From Planctomycetota bacterium (GTDB lineage: Bacteria; Planctomycetota; UBA1135; GCA-002686595), in assembly GCA_016795205.1 (NCBI GenBank), contig JAEUHZ010000026.1, positions 58,419-122,418 on the forward strand: 64,000 nucleotides of DNA, given 5' to 3'. The position numbers and the translations under genes are program-made. Position 1 is the stretch's first letter. Each line of letters begins with the position of its first letter. Shown here piece by piece: positions 24,756-33,910 of this stretch. Below the pieces are notes generated by a model. It saw nothing but the letters and a program-made list of their open reading frames with translations, searched no databases and was not told where the DNA came from.

Positions 24756-26908
24756 GCGCTCTGCTCGCCGGGCTGGCGATCGGGGCCGTCGGCGCGGGCA
24801 CGCACACCCAGGACCTGCCGTCCGCGGTGCCGCTGCGGTCCCAGGCCAGCGTGCTGCGCGTCGAACGTGGGCCGCGGATCGACGGACGTCTGGACGAGGA
24901 CTGCTGGCGTCAGGCGCCACCGATCGGCCCGCTGCGCCAGATGATCCCGCGCGTCGACGCGGACCCCAGCGAGGACACCGAGGTGCGGCTCGTGCACGAC
25001 GGGCGCGCGCTGTACTTCGGCATCCGCTGCCATGACCGCGAGCCGGGCAAGATCGTGGCCACGCTGCGCCAGCGCGACGCCGACCTCGACCCCGACGACC
25101 GCATCGAGATCGTGCTGGATACCTTTCGCGACCGACGCAACGCGTACTTCTTCCAGATCGGCGCGGCCGGGTCGATCGGCGACGCACTGATCTCGAAGAA
25201 CGGGGGCGGCTTCAAGAAGGCCTGGGACGGGATCTTCGACGGCGCGGCACGCATCGACGAGCTGGGTTGGACGGCCGAGATCGAGATCCCGTTCGCGACC
25301 GTCGCCTTCGATCCCTCTCAGCCCGTCTGGGGCTTCAACCTGAACCGCTGCATCAAGCGCCGGGAGGAGTTCGCCCGGTTCGCCGCGCACACGCGCGACT
25401 CGAGCTTCTTCCGCATCTCGCAGGCCGGCGACCTGGCCGGCCTGGATGGCGCCGAGCAGGGCCTGGGGATCGACGTCGTCCCGTTCTTCGTGCTGCGCGC
25501 CGACGATCAGCGCGGGGAGGACGCGTCGCTCACCGGACAGCCGGGCCTCGACGCCACCTGGCGCCTCACGCCCAGCCTCCAGGCGGCGGTCACGGTGAAC
25601 ACCGACTTCGCGGAGGTCGAGGTCGACGACCGCCAGGTCAACCTGACCCGCTTTCCGCTGTTCTTCCCGGAGAAGCGCGACTTCTTCCTGCAGGACGCCG
25701 GGATCTTCGACTTCGCGGACTTGGAGCCGAACGTGCTGCTGCCGTTCTTCAGCCGCAGGATCGGCCTCGACGGCGCCGGCAACGAGATCCCGATCCTGGC
25801 GGGGGCCAAGCTGACCGGCCGCGCCGGCGACTGGAACCTGGGCTTCCTCGACGTGGAGACCGACTCCTCCGGAGCGCTCGACGGGCAGAACCTGGGCGCC
25901 GCGCGCGTGGTCTACAACGTCGGCGAGCAATCGGCCGTGGGCGTCGTGGGCACGCTGGGCGACCCGACCGGCGCGGCGGACGCGGCCACCTATGGAGCGG
26001 ACCTGAACCTGGGCACGAGCTCGTTCCTGGGCAACAAGAACCTGCAGTCCTCGGCCTGGATCCTGCGCACGGACGACGGCACGGAGGCGGGTGAGGACCT
26101 GGCCTACGGCGCGTCGCTGCGCTATCCGAACGACCTGCTCTCGCTGGGCGCCACGTTCGCGGAGGTCCAGTCCGAGTTCGATCCCGCGCTGGGTTTCGTG
26201 CCGCGCAGCGGGATCCGCCGCTGGTCCGCGAGCGCCGAGCTCGAGCCGCGTCACGAGGGCGCCATCCGCCGCACGCAGTACCAGCTCGACGTGCTGGCGG
26301 TCACCGACCTCGACGATCGGCTCGAGAGCGGCAGCGTGGAGCTGCAGCCGCTGGGCGTCCTGTTCGACTCGAACGACGGGCTCTACCTGGAGCTCGAGGG
26401 GCACCGCGAACGGCTCGACGAGCCCTTCGAGATCCGCGACGGCGTGGTCATCGCTCCCGGGGAGTACGACTTCGGCCGAGCCCGGCTCGAGGCCACCTTC
26501 TCGAACGCGCGCCAGCTCTCGGGCTCGGCCACGCTGGAGACCGGCACCTTCTACGACGGGCGGCGGGACGATCTCGTGCTTTCCACCTCCTGGCGTCCGA
26601 GCGCGCTGGTCAACGCCAGCCTCGTCTACCAGCGAGCCGACGTCGACCTGGAGGCCGGCGACTTCGTCGTCCACGTGGCGCGCGCGCGCCTCGACCTGGC
26701 CTTCGACCAGCGCGTCCTGTGGTCGAACCTCGCCCAGGTCGACAACGACTCGGATTCCCTGGGCATCAACAGCCGCCTGCGCTGGATCCTGTCCCCCGGG
26801 CGTGAGTTCTACCTGGTCGTGAACCCGCTGATCGAGCGCCAGGGCGACTCGCTCGTCGCGACCGAGACCGCGGCGGCCTTCAAGGTCGCCTGGACGCTGC
26901 GCTTCTGA
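24752..26908 (+). CDS. Exported protein with CBM9-like N-terminus and DUF5916-type beta-barrel
   Basis: A 718-residue protein starting at GTG 24752, with a weak signal peptide (MSALLAGLAIGAVGAGTH). Residues about 35-200 resemble a family 9 carbohydrate-binding-like domain (GPRIDGRLDEDCWRQA, LVHDGRALYFGIRCHD, DDRIEIVLDTF). The rest, with FPLFFPEKRDFFLQDAGIFD, PFFSRRIGLD and many amphipathic beta-strands ending in VAWTLRF, fits the DUF5916 group predicted to form outer-membrane barrels. These are common in Bacteroidota and Planctomycetota; their biochemical role is unknown. A final aromatic residue (Phe) is the usual signal for BAM-assembled outer-membrane proteins. It overlaps xth by 4 bases. 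Confidence 0.85.
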   Translation: MSALLAGLAIGAVGAGTHTQDLPSAVPLRSQASVLRVERGPRIDGRLDEDCWRQAPPIGPLRQMIPRVDADPSEDTEVRLVHDGRALYFGIRCHDREPGKIVATLRQRDADLDPDDRIEIVLDTFRDRRNAYFFQIGAAGSIGDALISKNGGGFKKAWDGIFDGAARIDELGWTAEIEIPFATVAFDPSQPVWGFNLNRCIKRREEFARFAAHTRDSSFFRISQAGDLAGLDGAEQGLGIDVVPFFVLRADDQRGEDASLTGQPGLDATWRLTPSLQAAVTVNTDFAEVEVDDRQVNLTRFPLFFPEKRDFFLQDAGIFDFADLEPNVLLPFFSRRIGLDGAGNEIPILAGAKLTGRAGDWNLGFLDVETDSSGALDGQNLGAARVVYNVGEQSAVGVVGTLGDPTGAADAATYGADLNLGTSSFLGNKNLQSSAWILRTDDGTEAGEDLAYGASLRYPNDLLSLGATFAEVQSEFDPALGFVPRSGIRRWSASAELEPRHEGAIRRTQYQLDVLAVTDLDDRLESGSVELQPLGVLFDSNDGLYLELEGHRERLDEPFEIRDGVVIAPGEYDFGRARLEATFSNARQLSGSATLETGTFYDGRRDDLVLSTSWRPSALVNASLVYQRADVDLEAGDFVVHVARARLDLAFDQRVLWSNLAQVDNDSDSLGINSRLRWILSPGREFYLVVNPLIERQGDSLVATETAAAFKVAWTLRF

Positions 26909-26971
26909 CCCGCGCTCGGACGCGCCCCGCCCGAGGCCGCCGCTCGCGACGGCGCAGTTCCTGTCGGCGGT

Positions 26972-28780
26972 TCAAGGCGACGGTCGTGGCGCCGACCCCA
27001 GGGCGGGAGCGGGGCCGGTGCGGAAGTCGACGATCTCGATCTCGAGCCGGGTCTCGCCGCGGAAGTGGTTCCACTTGGGCGTGTAGACGGCGTGGATCGG
27101 CGTGCCCATCACGAGCTCGGGCTCGCGGCGCGCCATCCCGAAGGCCATGCCGCGCAGGACGTGGGCGCCGGAACGCAGTTGGAGCAGCACGTGGCTCTGG
27201 TCCGCGCCGCAGGTCCGCGCTGGCTCGGCCAGACGCAGGTCGGCGCTGTGGAACAGCGGCCGCGCGTTCTGGGCGCCGAAGGGCTGGAGGCGGTCGAGCT
27301 CCTTCTGGAGCGCGGGCGTCACGGAGTGGAAGGGCACGTCACAGTCGATGTCGAGCGCCGGCGCCGCGAGCGGGCCGGCGGCGAGCATCTCGCGGGCGCG
27401 CGCGCAGACGGCCTCGCGGAATGCGTCGACCCGCTCGGCCTCGATCTCGAGGCCGGCGGCCTGCTCGTGGCCGCCGTGCTTCAGCACGTGCTCGCGGCCG
27501 CCGTCCAGGGCGGACAGCACGCTGAAGCCCGGCACGGAGCGCGCGCTGCCGCGGCCGCGCGCGCCGTCCAGGCCGATCACGACCACCGGCCGGTCGAAGC
27601 GCTGCACGAGGCGCCCGGCGACGATGCCCACGACCCCCTGGTGCCAGCCCTGGTCGGCGAGGACCAGCACCGGCCAGCGCTCGCGGTCCGCGAAGCGCGC
27701 GGCCTGCTGCAGCGCGCTGTGGAGGATCTCCGCCTCGATCGCGCGCCGGCGCTGGTTCAAGCGGTCGAGCTCGCCCGCCAGCCGCCTGGCCGTCACGGCG
27801 TCGTCCGCGAGCAACAGCTCCACGGCGCGCCGGGCATGATCGAGGCGTCCGGCCGCATTGATGCGCGGACCGATCTGGTAGCCGAGGTCCTCGGCGAGCA
27901 GCTCGCGCCCCGTCGCGCCGCACACCTCGAGCAGCGCGCGCACGCCGGGCCGCGCTGACCGCTCGAGGGACTTCAGGCCGTGATGCGCCAAGATGCGGTT
28001 CTCGCCCACGAGCGGCACGACGTCGGCGACCGTGGCGATCGCCACGTAGCCCATGGCCTCGACCAGGAACTCGCGCAAGTCGTCGCGCACGCGCGCCGCG
28101 CCCGTGATCTCCTGCGCGAGCCCCCAGGCCAGCTTGAACGCCACGGCGCCGCCGCACAGCTCGCGGAACGGGTAGGCGCTCGTCCCGAGCTTGGGGTTCA
28201 CGATCGCCACGGCCGGCGGCAGCGCGCACTGCGGCGGCTCGTGGTGGTCGGTGACGAGCGTGTCGACGCCGGCCTCGGCGAGGGCCGCGATCGTCTCGAC
28301 CGCCGAGGTGCCGTTGTCGACGCTGATCACGAGCTTCGCGCCCGTCTCGCGCGCGCGCGCCAGCGAGTGCTCGCCGAAGCTGTACCCGTCCGTGAAGCGG
28401 TTGGGGATGTGCCACCGCACGTCGCCGCCCAGCGTCGTGAGCAGGCGCACGAGCAGGGCCGTGCCCGTGACCCCGTCGACGTCGTAGTCGCCGTGCACCA
28501 GGATCGTCTCCCGGTCGCGCAGCGCGCGCGCCACGCGCTCCGTCGCGCGCCCCATGTCCGGCAGGAGCGCTGGATCGTGCAGGCGTTTCAGCTCCGGCTT
28601 GAGGTGCTCCAGCGCGCGCTCGGGGTCGGCGTGCCCGCGCGCCACGAGGATCGCGGCGGTCACGCGCGAGATCGAGTGCCGGCGTGCCAGCGCCCCGATC
28701 GCCGCCGCATCCAGCTCCCTGAGCCTCCAGCGGCGCGTGGCGGGGGCCTGGGCGGCCGGGGTCGGGCTGGCGATCGTCAC
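26972..28780 (-). CDS. recJ: Single-stranded-DNA-specific exonuclease RecJ
   Basis: A 602-residue DHH-family 5'-3' exonuclease. The catalytic motifs are ILVHGDYDVDGVTGTALLV (motif I), VTDHHEPP (DHH) and YQIGPRINAAGRLDHA. The DHHA1 domain holds KHGGHEQAAGLEI, and the OB fold forms the C-terminus. The start is a GTG at 28780; upstream sequence in frame has no family similarity. RecJ acts in recombination and mismatch repair and processes AP-site intermediates. It faces away from selA across a 207-base gap in which I see no other gene. The C-terminal 15 residues are Pro/Ala-rich. Confidence 0.95.
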   Translation of the reverse strand: MTIASPTPAAQAPATRRWRLRELDAAAIGALARRHSISRVTAAILVARGHADPERALEHLKPELKRLHDPALLPDMGRATERVARALRDRETILVHGDYDVDGVTGTALLVRLLTTLGGDVRWHIPNRFTDGYSFGEHSLARARETGAKLVISVDNGTSAVETIAALAEAGVDTLVTDHHEPPQCALPPAVAIVNPKLGTSAYPFRELCGGAVAFKLAWGLAQEITGAARVRDDLREFLVEAMGYVAIATVADVVPLVGENRILAHHGLKSLERSARPGVRALLEVCGATGRELLAEDLGYQIGPRINAAGRLDHARRAVELLLADDAVTARRLAGELDRLNQRRRAIEAEILHSALQQAARFADRERWPVLVLADQGWHQGVVGIVAGRLVQRFDRPVVVIGLDGARGRGSARSVPGFSVLSALDGGREHVLKHGGHEQAAGLEIEAERVDAFREAVCARAREMLAAGPLAAPALDIDCDVPFHSVTPALQKELDRLQPFGAQNARPLFHSADLRLAEPARTCGADQSHVLLQLRSGAHVLRGMAFGMARREPELVMGTPIHAVYTPKWNHFRGETRLEIEIVDFRTGPAPALGSAPRPSP

Positions 28781-28987
28781 GCGCGCAGGGTAGAGGACGC
28801 ACGCGGCGGGTAGGAGAGCGCGCCCGGCGTCCGGCGCCAAGTCCGCTCGCCGCGGGCCGTTCGCGCCGCGCGCACTCACGGGCGTCCGGCGGCAGCGCAC
28901 CCTGCTCGGTGGCCGACTCCGCGCCCGGGGCGCGAGCGCGCGCCGCGCCCTTGCCGAAGTGCCGCGCGCAGCGGACAACAGGCCCTG

Positions 28988-30445
28988 ATGCCCAAGCCTG
29001 CCTCCGACGCGCAAGGCGCCTACCGCCTGCTGCCGTCCATCGACGAGACCCTGCGCGACCCGCGCGCCCTGGCACTGGAGGGGCGCGCCCCGCGCGAGCT
29101 CCTGCGGCGGTTCGCGGCCGAGACCCTCGAGGCTTGGCGCGCGGAGATCGCGGCCGGGCGACTCGACCAGGACCGCATCGTGAGCCTGCGCGCGTCCGGG
29201 GAGCCTTTCCTGGAGCTGGAGCGGCGCGTGGCGCGCGAGGCGCTGCGCGGTGTGGTGCGCTGCGTGAACGCGACCGGGATCGTGCTCAACACGGGCCTGG
29301 GTCGCGCCCCGGTGCACCCCGAAGTCGCCGCCGCCATGGCCGAGGCCGCGCGCGGCTACTGCGTGCTGGAAGTCGATCGGGAGACGAACGAGCGCAACCA
29401 GCGCGACGAGCACCTCGGTGACCTGCTTGCGCGGCTCACGGGCGCCGAGGCCGCGATCGCCGTGAACAACTGCGCTGGCGCGGTGCTGCTCCTGTTCAAC
29501 ACCTTCGCGGGCGGTCGCGAGGCGGTCGTCTCGCGCGGCGAGCTGGTCGAGATCGGCGGCAGCTTCCGCGTCCCCGACGTCATGGCGCGCGCCAACGCCG
29601 TGCTGGTCGAGGTCGGCACGACGAACCGCACGCGCCTCGCGGACTACGCGCAGGCCATCGGCGAGCGCACCGGGCTCCTCGTCAAGGTCCACACGAGCAA
29701 CTTCCGCGTCGTGGGCTTCACCGAGGAGGCCGCGCCGGCCGAGCTCGCCGAGCTGGGGCGCCGGCGCGGCGTGACCAGCGCGTACGACCTGGGCTCGGGC
29801 CTGCTCGATCCCGAGGGCGCTCCGCCGCTCGCGCAGCTCCTGGGGGGCGAGCCACTCGTGCGCGAGGCCGTGGCCAGCGGCTTCGACGTCGTGCTGTTCT
29901 CCGGGGACAAGCTGTTCGGCGCGCCCCAAGCCGGGCTGATCGTCGGGAAGCGCGCCGCGATCGCGGCGCTGCGCAAGAACCCCGTCTACCGCGCGCTGCG
30001 CCTGGACAAGGTGGCGCTCGTCGGCCTCGAAACGACCGCTCGGCTGCTGCTCGCGGGCCGGGCGCACGAGCTGCCCGTGAGACGCATGCTGGCCGCCGCC
30101 GCTCCCGACCTGCGGCCGGCGGCCGAGCGCATCGCCGCGCGTCTCGCGGCCCTCCCGCACCTCGCGGTCGAGGTCACCCCCGGCGAGAGCCGACCGGGCA
30201 GCGGGAGCGCGCCCGGCGTCGCGCTGCCGACGTTCGTGGTCCACGTGCGGCACGCGCGGCTCTCGGACGCCGAGCTGGCCGCCGGCCTGCGCTCGGCGGC
30301 CGTGCCCGTGTTCGCGCGCGTCCAGGACGGGCGTGTGCTCGTCGACCCGCGCACGCTGCTCCCCGGCGACGAGGACGACCTCGTGCGCGGCTTCGCGAGC
30401 GCCGTGGGAAGAGAACCGACCTCGGCGCGTCGGTCGCGGGCGTGA
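28988..30445 (+). CDS. selA: L-seryl-tRNA(Sec) selenium transferase
   Basis: A 485-residue PLP enzyme that converts seryl-tRNA(Sec) to selenocysteinyl-tRNA(Sec) with selenophosphate. The PLP lysine is about Lys308 in FSGDKLFGAPQAG. Other SelA signatures are NATGIVLNTGLGRAPV, NNCAGAVLLL, SRGELVEIGGSFRVPD and VHTSNFRVVGFTEE. The N-terminal helical domain binds tRNA(Sec). Length and motifs match bacterial SelA. The stop overlaps the GTG start of the nucleotide-sugar dehydrogenase at 30442. Together with selD at 33911 and tRNA-Sec at 40801 it shows the organism inserts selenocysteine; selB is not in the window. Confidence 0.95.
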   Translation: MPKPASDAQGAYRLLPSIDETLRDPRALALEGRAPRELLRRFAAETLEAWRAEIAAGRLDQDRIVSLRASGEPFLELERRVAREALRGVVRCVNATGIVLNTGLGRAPVHPEVAAAMAEAARGYCVLEVDRETNERNQRDEHLGDLLARLTGAEAAIAVNNCAGAVLLLFNTFAGGREAVVSRGELVEIGGSFRVPDVMARANAVLVEVGTTNRTRLADYAQAIGERTGLLVKVHTSNFRVVGFTEEAAPAELAELGRRRGVTSAYDLGSGLLDPEGAPPLAQLLGGEPLVREAVASGFDVVLFSGDKLFGAPQAGLIVGKRAAIAALRKNPVYRALRLDKVALVGLETTARLLLAGRAHELPVRRMLAAAAPDLRPAAERIAARLAALPHLAVEVTPGESRPGSGSAPGVALPTFVVHVRHARLSDAELAAGLRSAAVPVFARVQDGRVLVDPRTLLPGDEDDLVRGFASAVGREPTSARRSRA

Positions 30446-31761
30446 CCACGGCTCCCTTCGAAGCACGCGTCGCGGACCGCAGCGCCGTGGTCGCCGTCCT
30501 CGGGCTGGGCGCCGTGGGCCTGCCGCTCGCGCGGGCCTTCGCGCAGGCCGGCCTGCGCGTCCTGGGGTTCGACACGGACCGCGAGAAGCTCGCACGCCTG
30601 GCGCACGGCCGCGGGGCTCCGGCGCACCTGGGCGCGGACTTCGCGCGCGAGCTGCTGGCGACTGGCCGTTTCGAGCCCGCCGCGGACTTCGAGCGCCTTG
30701 GCGAGTGCGACGCGGCCCTGGTGTGCGTGCCGACGCCCCTGACCCCTGGGCAGGAGCCCGACCTCTCGGACGTGCTCGCGGCGGCGCGCACGCTGGCGCG
30801 CGGGCTGCCGCGCGGGGCGCTCGCGGTGCTCGAATCGACGACCTGGCCCGGCACGACGCGCGGGCCGTTCGCCGCGGCCTTCCGAGACGCGGGGCGCGTG
30901 CCCGGCGCGGACGTGCTCCTGGCCTTCTCGCCCGAGCGCGAGGATCCCGGTCGCGCCATCGACGTGCGCACCGTCCCCAAGCTCGTGGGCGGCACCTGCC
31001 AGGAGAGCCTCCGCGCCGCGACCGCGCTGTACGCCGCCGCGTTCGAGCGCGTCGTGCCCGTGTCGAGCGCCGAGGTCGCCGAGGCTGCCAAGCTCCTCGA
31101 GAACGTCTACCGCGCGGTGAACATCGCGCTCGTCAACGAGCTCAAGGTCGCGTTCCACGCGCTGGGTGTCGACCCGGGCGAGGTCGTCGATGCCGCCGCC
31201 ACGAAGCCCTTCGGGTTTCAGCGCTTCACGCCCGGCCCGGGCACGGGCGGCCACTGCATCCCGATCGACCCGCACTACCTGGCCTGGGCGGCGCGTGCGG
31301 CGGGCGTCCCGCTGCCGCTGGTCGCGAGCGCCACGCGCGTCAACGCGGCCATGCCGGCCTACGTCGTCGACCGCGCCGAACTCGCGCTGGCCTCGCAGGG
31401 CCGCACGCTGCGCGGAGCGCGGGCGCTCGTCCTGGGCCTGGCCTACAAGGCCGACGTCGACATCACGGCCGAGTCGCCCGCCCTGCGCGTGCTGGCCGAG
31501 CTGGCCGAGCGCGGCGCGCGCGCGGCCTTCTCCGACCCGCACGTGCCGCAGGCGCCGGCGAGCGCGCTCTTGCAGCCCGAGGCGCGCACGTCCGTCGCGC
31601 TCGACGCGCAGGCGCTCGAGTCGGCGGACGTGGTCCTCGTCGTGACGGACCACGCCGCCTTCGACCTCGACCTGGTCTCCCGCCACGCACGGCTGGTCGT
31701 CGATGCCCGGCGCGCGCTCGAGGGTCGGATGCGCGGCGATCCGCGCTACTTCCAGGCCTGA
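30442..31761 (+). CDS. UDP-N-acetylglucosamine 6-dehydrogenase-like protein (WbpA/TviB type)
   Basis: A 439-residue four-electron nucleotide-sugar dehydrogenase. The NAD loop is VLGLGAVGLPLARAF, the central helix region reads LENVYRAVNIALVNELK, and the catalytic Cys lies in GPGTGGHCIPIDPHYL. The FQRFTPGPGTGGHCIPIDP form points to WbpA/TviB (UDP-GlcNAc to the uronic acid) rather than UDP-glucose dehydrogenase. The product would feed surface polysaccharide. Its GTG start overlaps selA by 4 bases, which couples translation although the two have no known functional link. The 3' end overlaps the convergent gene by 16 bases. Exact sugar specificity is uncertain. Confidence 0.88.
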   Translation: MTTAPFEARVADRSAVVAVLGLGAVGLPLARAFAQAGLRVLGFDTDREKLARLAHGRGAPAHLGADFARELLATGRFEPAADFERLGECDAALVCVPTPLTPGQEPDLSDVLAAARTLARGLPRGALAVLESTTWPGTTRGPFAAAFRDAGRVPGADVLLAFSPEREDPGRAIDVRTVPKLVGGTCQESLRAATALYAAAFERVVPVSSAEVAEAAKLLENVYRAVNIALVNELKVAFHALGVDPGEVVDAAATKPFGFQRFTPGPGTGGHCIPIDPHYLAWAARAAGVPLPLVASATRVNAAMPAYVVDRAELALASQGRTLRGARALVLGLAYKADVDITAESPALRVLAELAERGARAAFSDPHVPQAPASALLQPEARTSVALDAQALESADVVLVVTDHAAFDLDLVSRHARLVVDARRALEGRMRGDPRYFQA

Positions 31762-33338
31762 TCCTCGTCGCCCAGGCCTTCCAGGTCGGCCAGCGAGCCG
31801 GCTGGGACGTGCGGGCGCAAGGTGCGTACGGCCAGCAGCCGCTCGGAGAGCGCCAGATCGCGATCGCGCGCGATGTCCCCGAGCAGTCGCAGCGCCTCGT
31901 CGCGCGCCGGGCCGCGTCCGTTCAGGATCACGTTCTCGGCCGCCAGCACCACGCCGCGGGCCGGGACGCCCAGGCGCGGGTCGGTGCGCCGCTCCCAGGC
32001 CGCCCGCAGCGCGCGCACGCCGCCCTGGCCTTCGCCCGGCGCGAGCGTCGCGGTCAGGAACGCCTGCTGGCGCACCGCGGCGTGCGGGTCGGTTTCGGCG
32101 ATCGCGAAGAGCAGCTCGGGGTCCTCTCCGCGCAGGCTCGCGACGAGCAGCTGGCGACCCGTCGGATCTTCGCCCGCGGCGACCAGCCGGCCGTAGTGCT
32201 CGCGCGCCGCGGCGCGCGCCTCCGGGCGCGCGGCGAACGCGGCGAACGCCGCATGGAGCGAGGGATCGCGCAGCGCCACGAGCAGCTCCACCGCGCGCGA
32301 GGGTGGGGCCCCGGCCGCGATCGCCGCGGCCGCCGCGCTGCGCAGGGCCGGGTCCCGCCGCGCCGCGTCGAGCAGCTCGGTCGCGGCCAGCGCCCCGGCC
32401 TCGGGGTCCAGCGCGAACAGCGCGCGCAACGCGAACCCGCGCACGAACGGCGCGTGGCCGGAGGCGATCGCGCCCCAGAGCGTCGCGCGCTGCGCTCCGA
32501 GGCCCTCGAGGTCGCCGATCATGGGTTCGAGCAGCTCGACGTACGTCGCGGCCTCGCCGGGGTCGGCCCGACAGAGCTCGAGCACCGCGTCGAGGTAGCG
32601 CGCGTCGAGCGCCGGGAGGCCCGCCGACTCGCTGCGACCGATCCAGCCCACGAGCTCGGCGCGCGTTTCCTCGTCGAGTCGCGGCAGTCGCGCCAGGACT
32701 TCGCGGGTCAGGGCCACGCCGTCCCCGTCGGGCGGGCCGCCGCCCCGCGACCAGCGCGCGACGCCGACCGAGAGCGCGACCAGAGCCCCGTGCCGCGCGC
32801 GGTCTGCCAGGCGCGCGGAGGCCCCCTGGTGCACGCCAGCCGCGCGAGGGTCCAGGGCCGCGAGCTGCGTCGGGTGCTCGAGCAGCGCTGCGACCGCCCG
32901 CAGCGTCTGGGCGCTGCCGACGATGCGCGGCAGGAGCGCCGCGAGCGCCGCCACGTCGCCGGTGCGCTCGGCCGCGCCGATCTCCGCGAGCAGGGCGGCG
33001 AGGTCGAGCCCGCCGACGGGCGGCCGCTCCGAGGTCTCGCGCAGCCCGCCGGGCGCGGCGGCCGGCGTGCGCTCGGCGCGTCCGGTTTCGGCGCCCGCGG
33101 CGAGCACCGCCGCCGGCCCATCCGGAGCCGGCGGCAGGACCGCGCCGGAGGCGCGCTCGGGGTCCCCGCGAACCGGGCCGCCGGAGGGGATCCACAGCAG
33201 CCAGGCCGCGAGAGCCAGCACGGCGAGGAGCGCGCTGGCCGGCCGCCGGGCGCGGTCCCACCACGCGGCGGGTCTGCGCGCGGCGTGCTCCAGGCGGACG
33301 GGTCCCGTGTCGGTGGTTCCGCGGTCGGCAGGCTTCAC
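31746..33338 (-). CDS. Membrane-anchored helical (HEAT-like) repeat protein, unknown function
   Basis: A 530-residue protein with a short basic N-terminus, one membrane segment near residues 33-50 (ASALLAVLALAAWLLWIPSG) and a long extracytoplasmic part. After a low-complexity Pro/Ala linker (about 55-105), the rest is Ala/Leu-rich helix pairs such as RGFALRALFALDPEAGALAA and DEALRLLGDIARDRDLALSE, typical of HEAT-like repeats used for protein-protein contacts. No catalytic motif is seen. The stop is 10 bases upstream of... the next same-strand coding region does not exist; its 3' end overlaps the dehydrogenase gene tail to tail, and the Cys-rich secreted protein ends 10 bases before its start, so the two may be cotranscribed. 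Confidence 0.7.
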   Translation of the reverse strand: MKPADRGTTDTGPVRLEHAARRPAAWWDRARRPASALLAVLALAAWLLWIPSGGPVRGDPERASGAVLPPAPDGPAAVLAAGAETGRAERTPAAAPGGLRETSERPPVGGLDLAALLAEIGAAERTGDVAALAALLPRIVGSAQTLRAVAALLEHPTQLAALDPRAAGVHQGASARLADRARHGALVALSVGVARWSRGGGPPDGDGVALTREVLARLPRLDEETRAELVGWIGRSESAGLPALDARYLDAVLELCRADPGEAATYVELLEPMIGDLEGLGAQRATLWGAIASGHAPFVRGFALRALFALDPEAGALAATELLDAARRDPALRSAAAAAIAAGAPPSRAVELLVALRDPSLHAAFAAFAARPEARAAAREHYGRLVAAGEDPTGRQLLVASLRGEDPELLFAIAETDPHAAVRQQAFLTATLAPGEGQGGVRALRAAWERRTDPRLGVPARGVVLAAENVILNGRGPARDEALRLLGDIARDRDLALSERLLAVRTLRPHVPAGSLADLEGLGDEDQAWK

Positions 33339-33348
33339 GGCGGCCTCC

Positions 33349-33777
33349 TCAGGAATGGGGGACGGGGAAGCAGTCGATCGTCACGTGGTCGTTCACGGTG
33401 CCCGCCGTGCCGGCGTTCGCGCAGCGGCAGTCCTGCTGGGTCACGCCGAGGTCGATGTCCGCGAGCTCCGTGCACGCGCAGTGACGGACGCGGATCTCGA
33501 TGGTCCCCACGACGTCGCACTCCGTGTTCGAGCCGGGGGCCGGCTCGCAGGCCCGGTGCGCGGGCGTGATGAGCAGCGTGTCGGGGCAATGCCGGCCCCC
33601 GAGCCCGATGTGCAGCCCGAAGATGCTCAGCACGCGGCGGCACCGGGAGCCGCTCTGCGACTCCTGGGTGCTCGACGGTCGCTGGACGGCCCGCTCGTTC
33701 GCGCACTGGGCGTGGGCGGGCTCGACGCCGGCGCACAGCGTCAGGGCCAGGAGGGCGGACAGGGTGGCGAACTTCAT
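33349..33777 (-). CDS. Small Cys-rich secreted protein, unknown function
   Basis: A 142-residue exported protein. MKFATLSALLALTLCAGVEP followed by AHAQ is a clear signal peptide with an Ala-x-Ala cut. The mature part has about ten Cys, including SRCRRVL, RHCP, HRACEP, CDVV, RHCACTEL and QDCRCANAG, so a disulfide-stabilised fold is likely. The ATG at 33777 has a GGAGGAG ribosome-binding site a few bases upstream, one of few strong ones in the window, suggesting high translation. It lies 10 bases before the helical-repeat gene on the same strand and is divergent from selD. I do not recognise the family. Confidence 0.7.
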   Translation of the reverse strand: MKFATLSALLALTLCAGVEPAHAQCANERAVQRPSSTQESQSGSRCRRVLSIFGLHIGLGGRHCPDTLLITPAHRACEPAPGSNTECDVVGTIEIRVRHCACTELADIDLGVTQQDCRCANAGTAGTVNDHVTIDCFPVPHS

Positions 33778-33910
33778 GGAACTCCTCCGATTCTCATCCC
33801 GTGTCGAGGCGTGAGCCCGTCTCCCGCCTCCGCTCCGGGGACGCGCGCGCGCCGCGCCGGTCGCAGGGGCTGCGGCGAAAACCCGCGCGCGCCGTGCTAA
33901 CGTCCCACCC

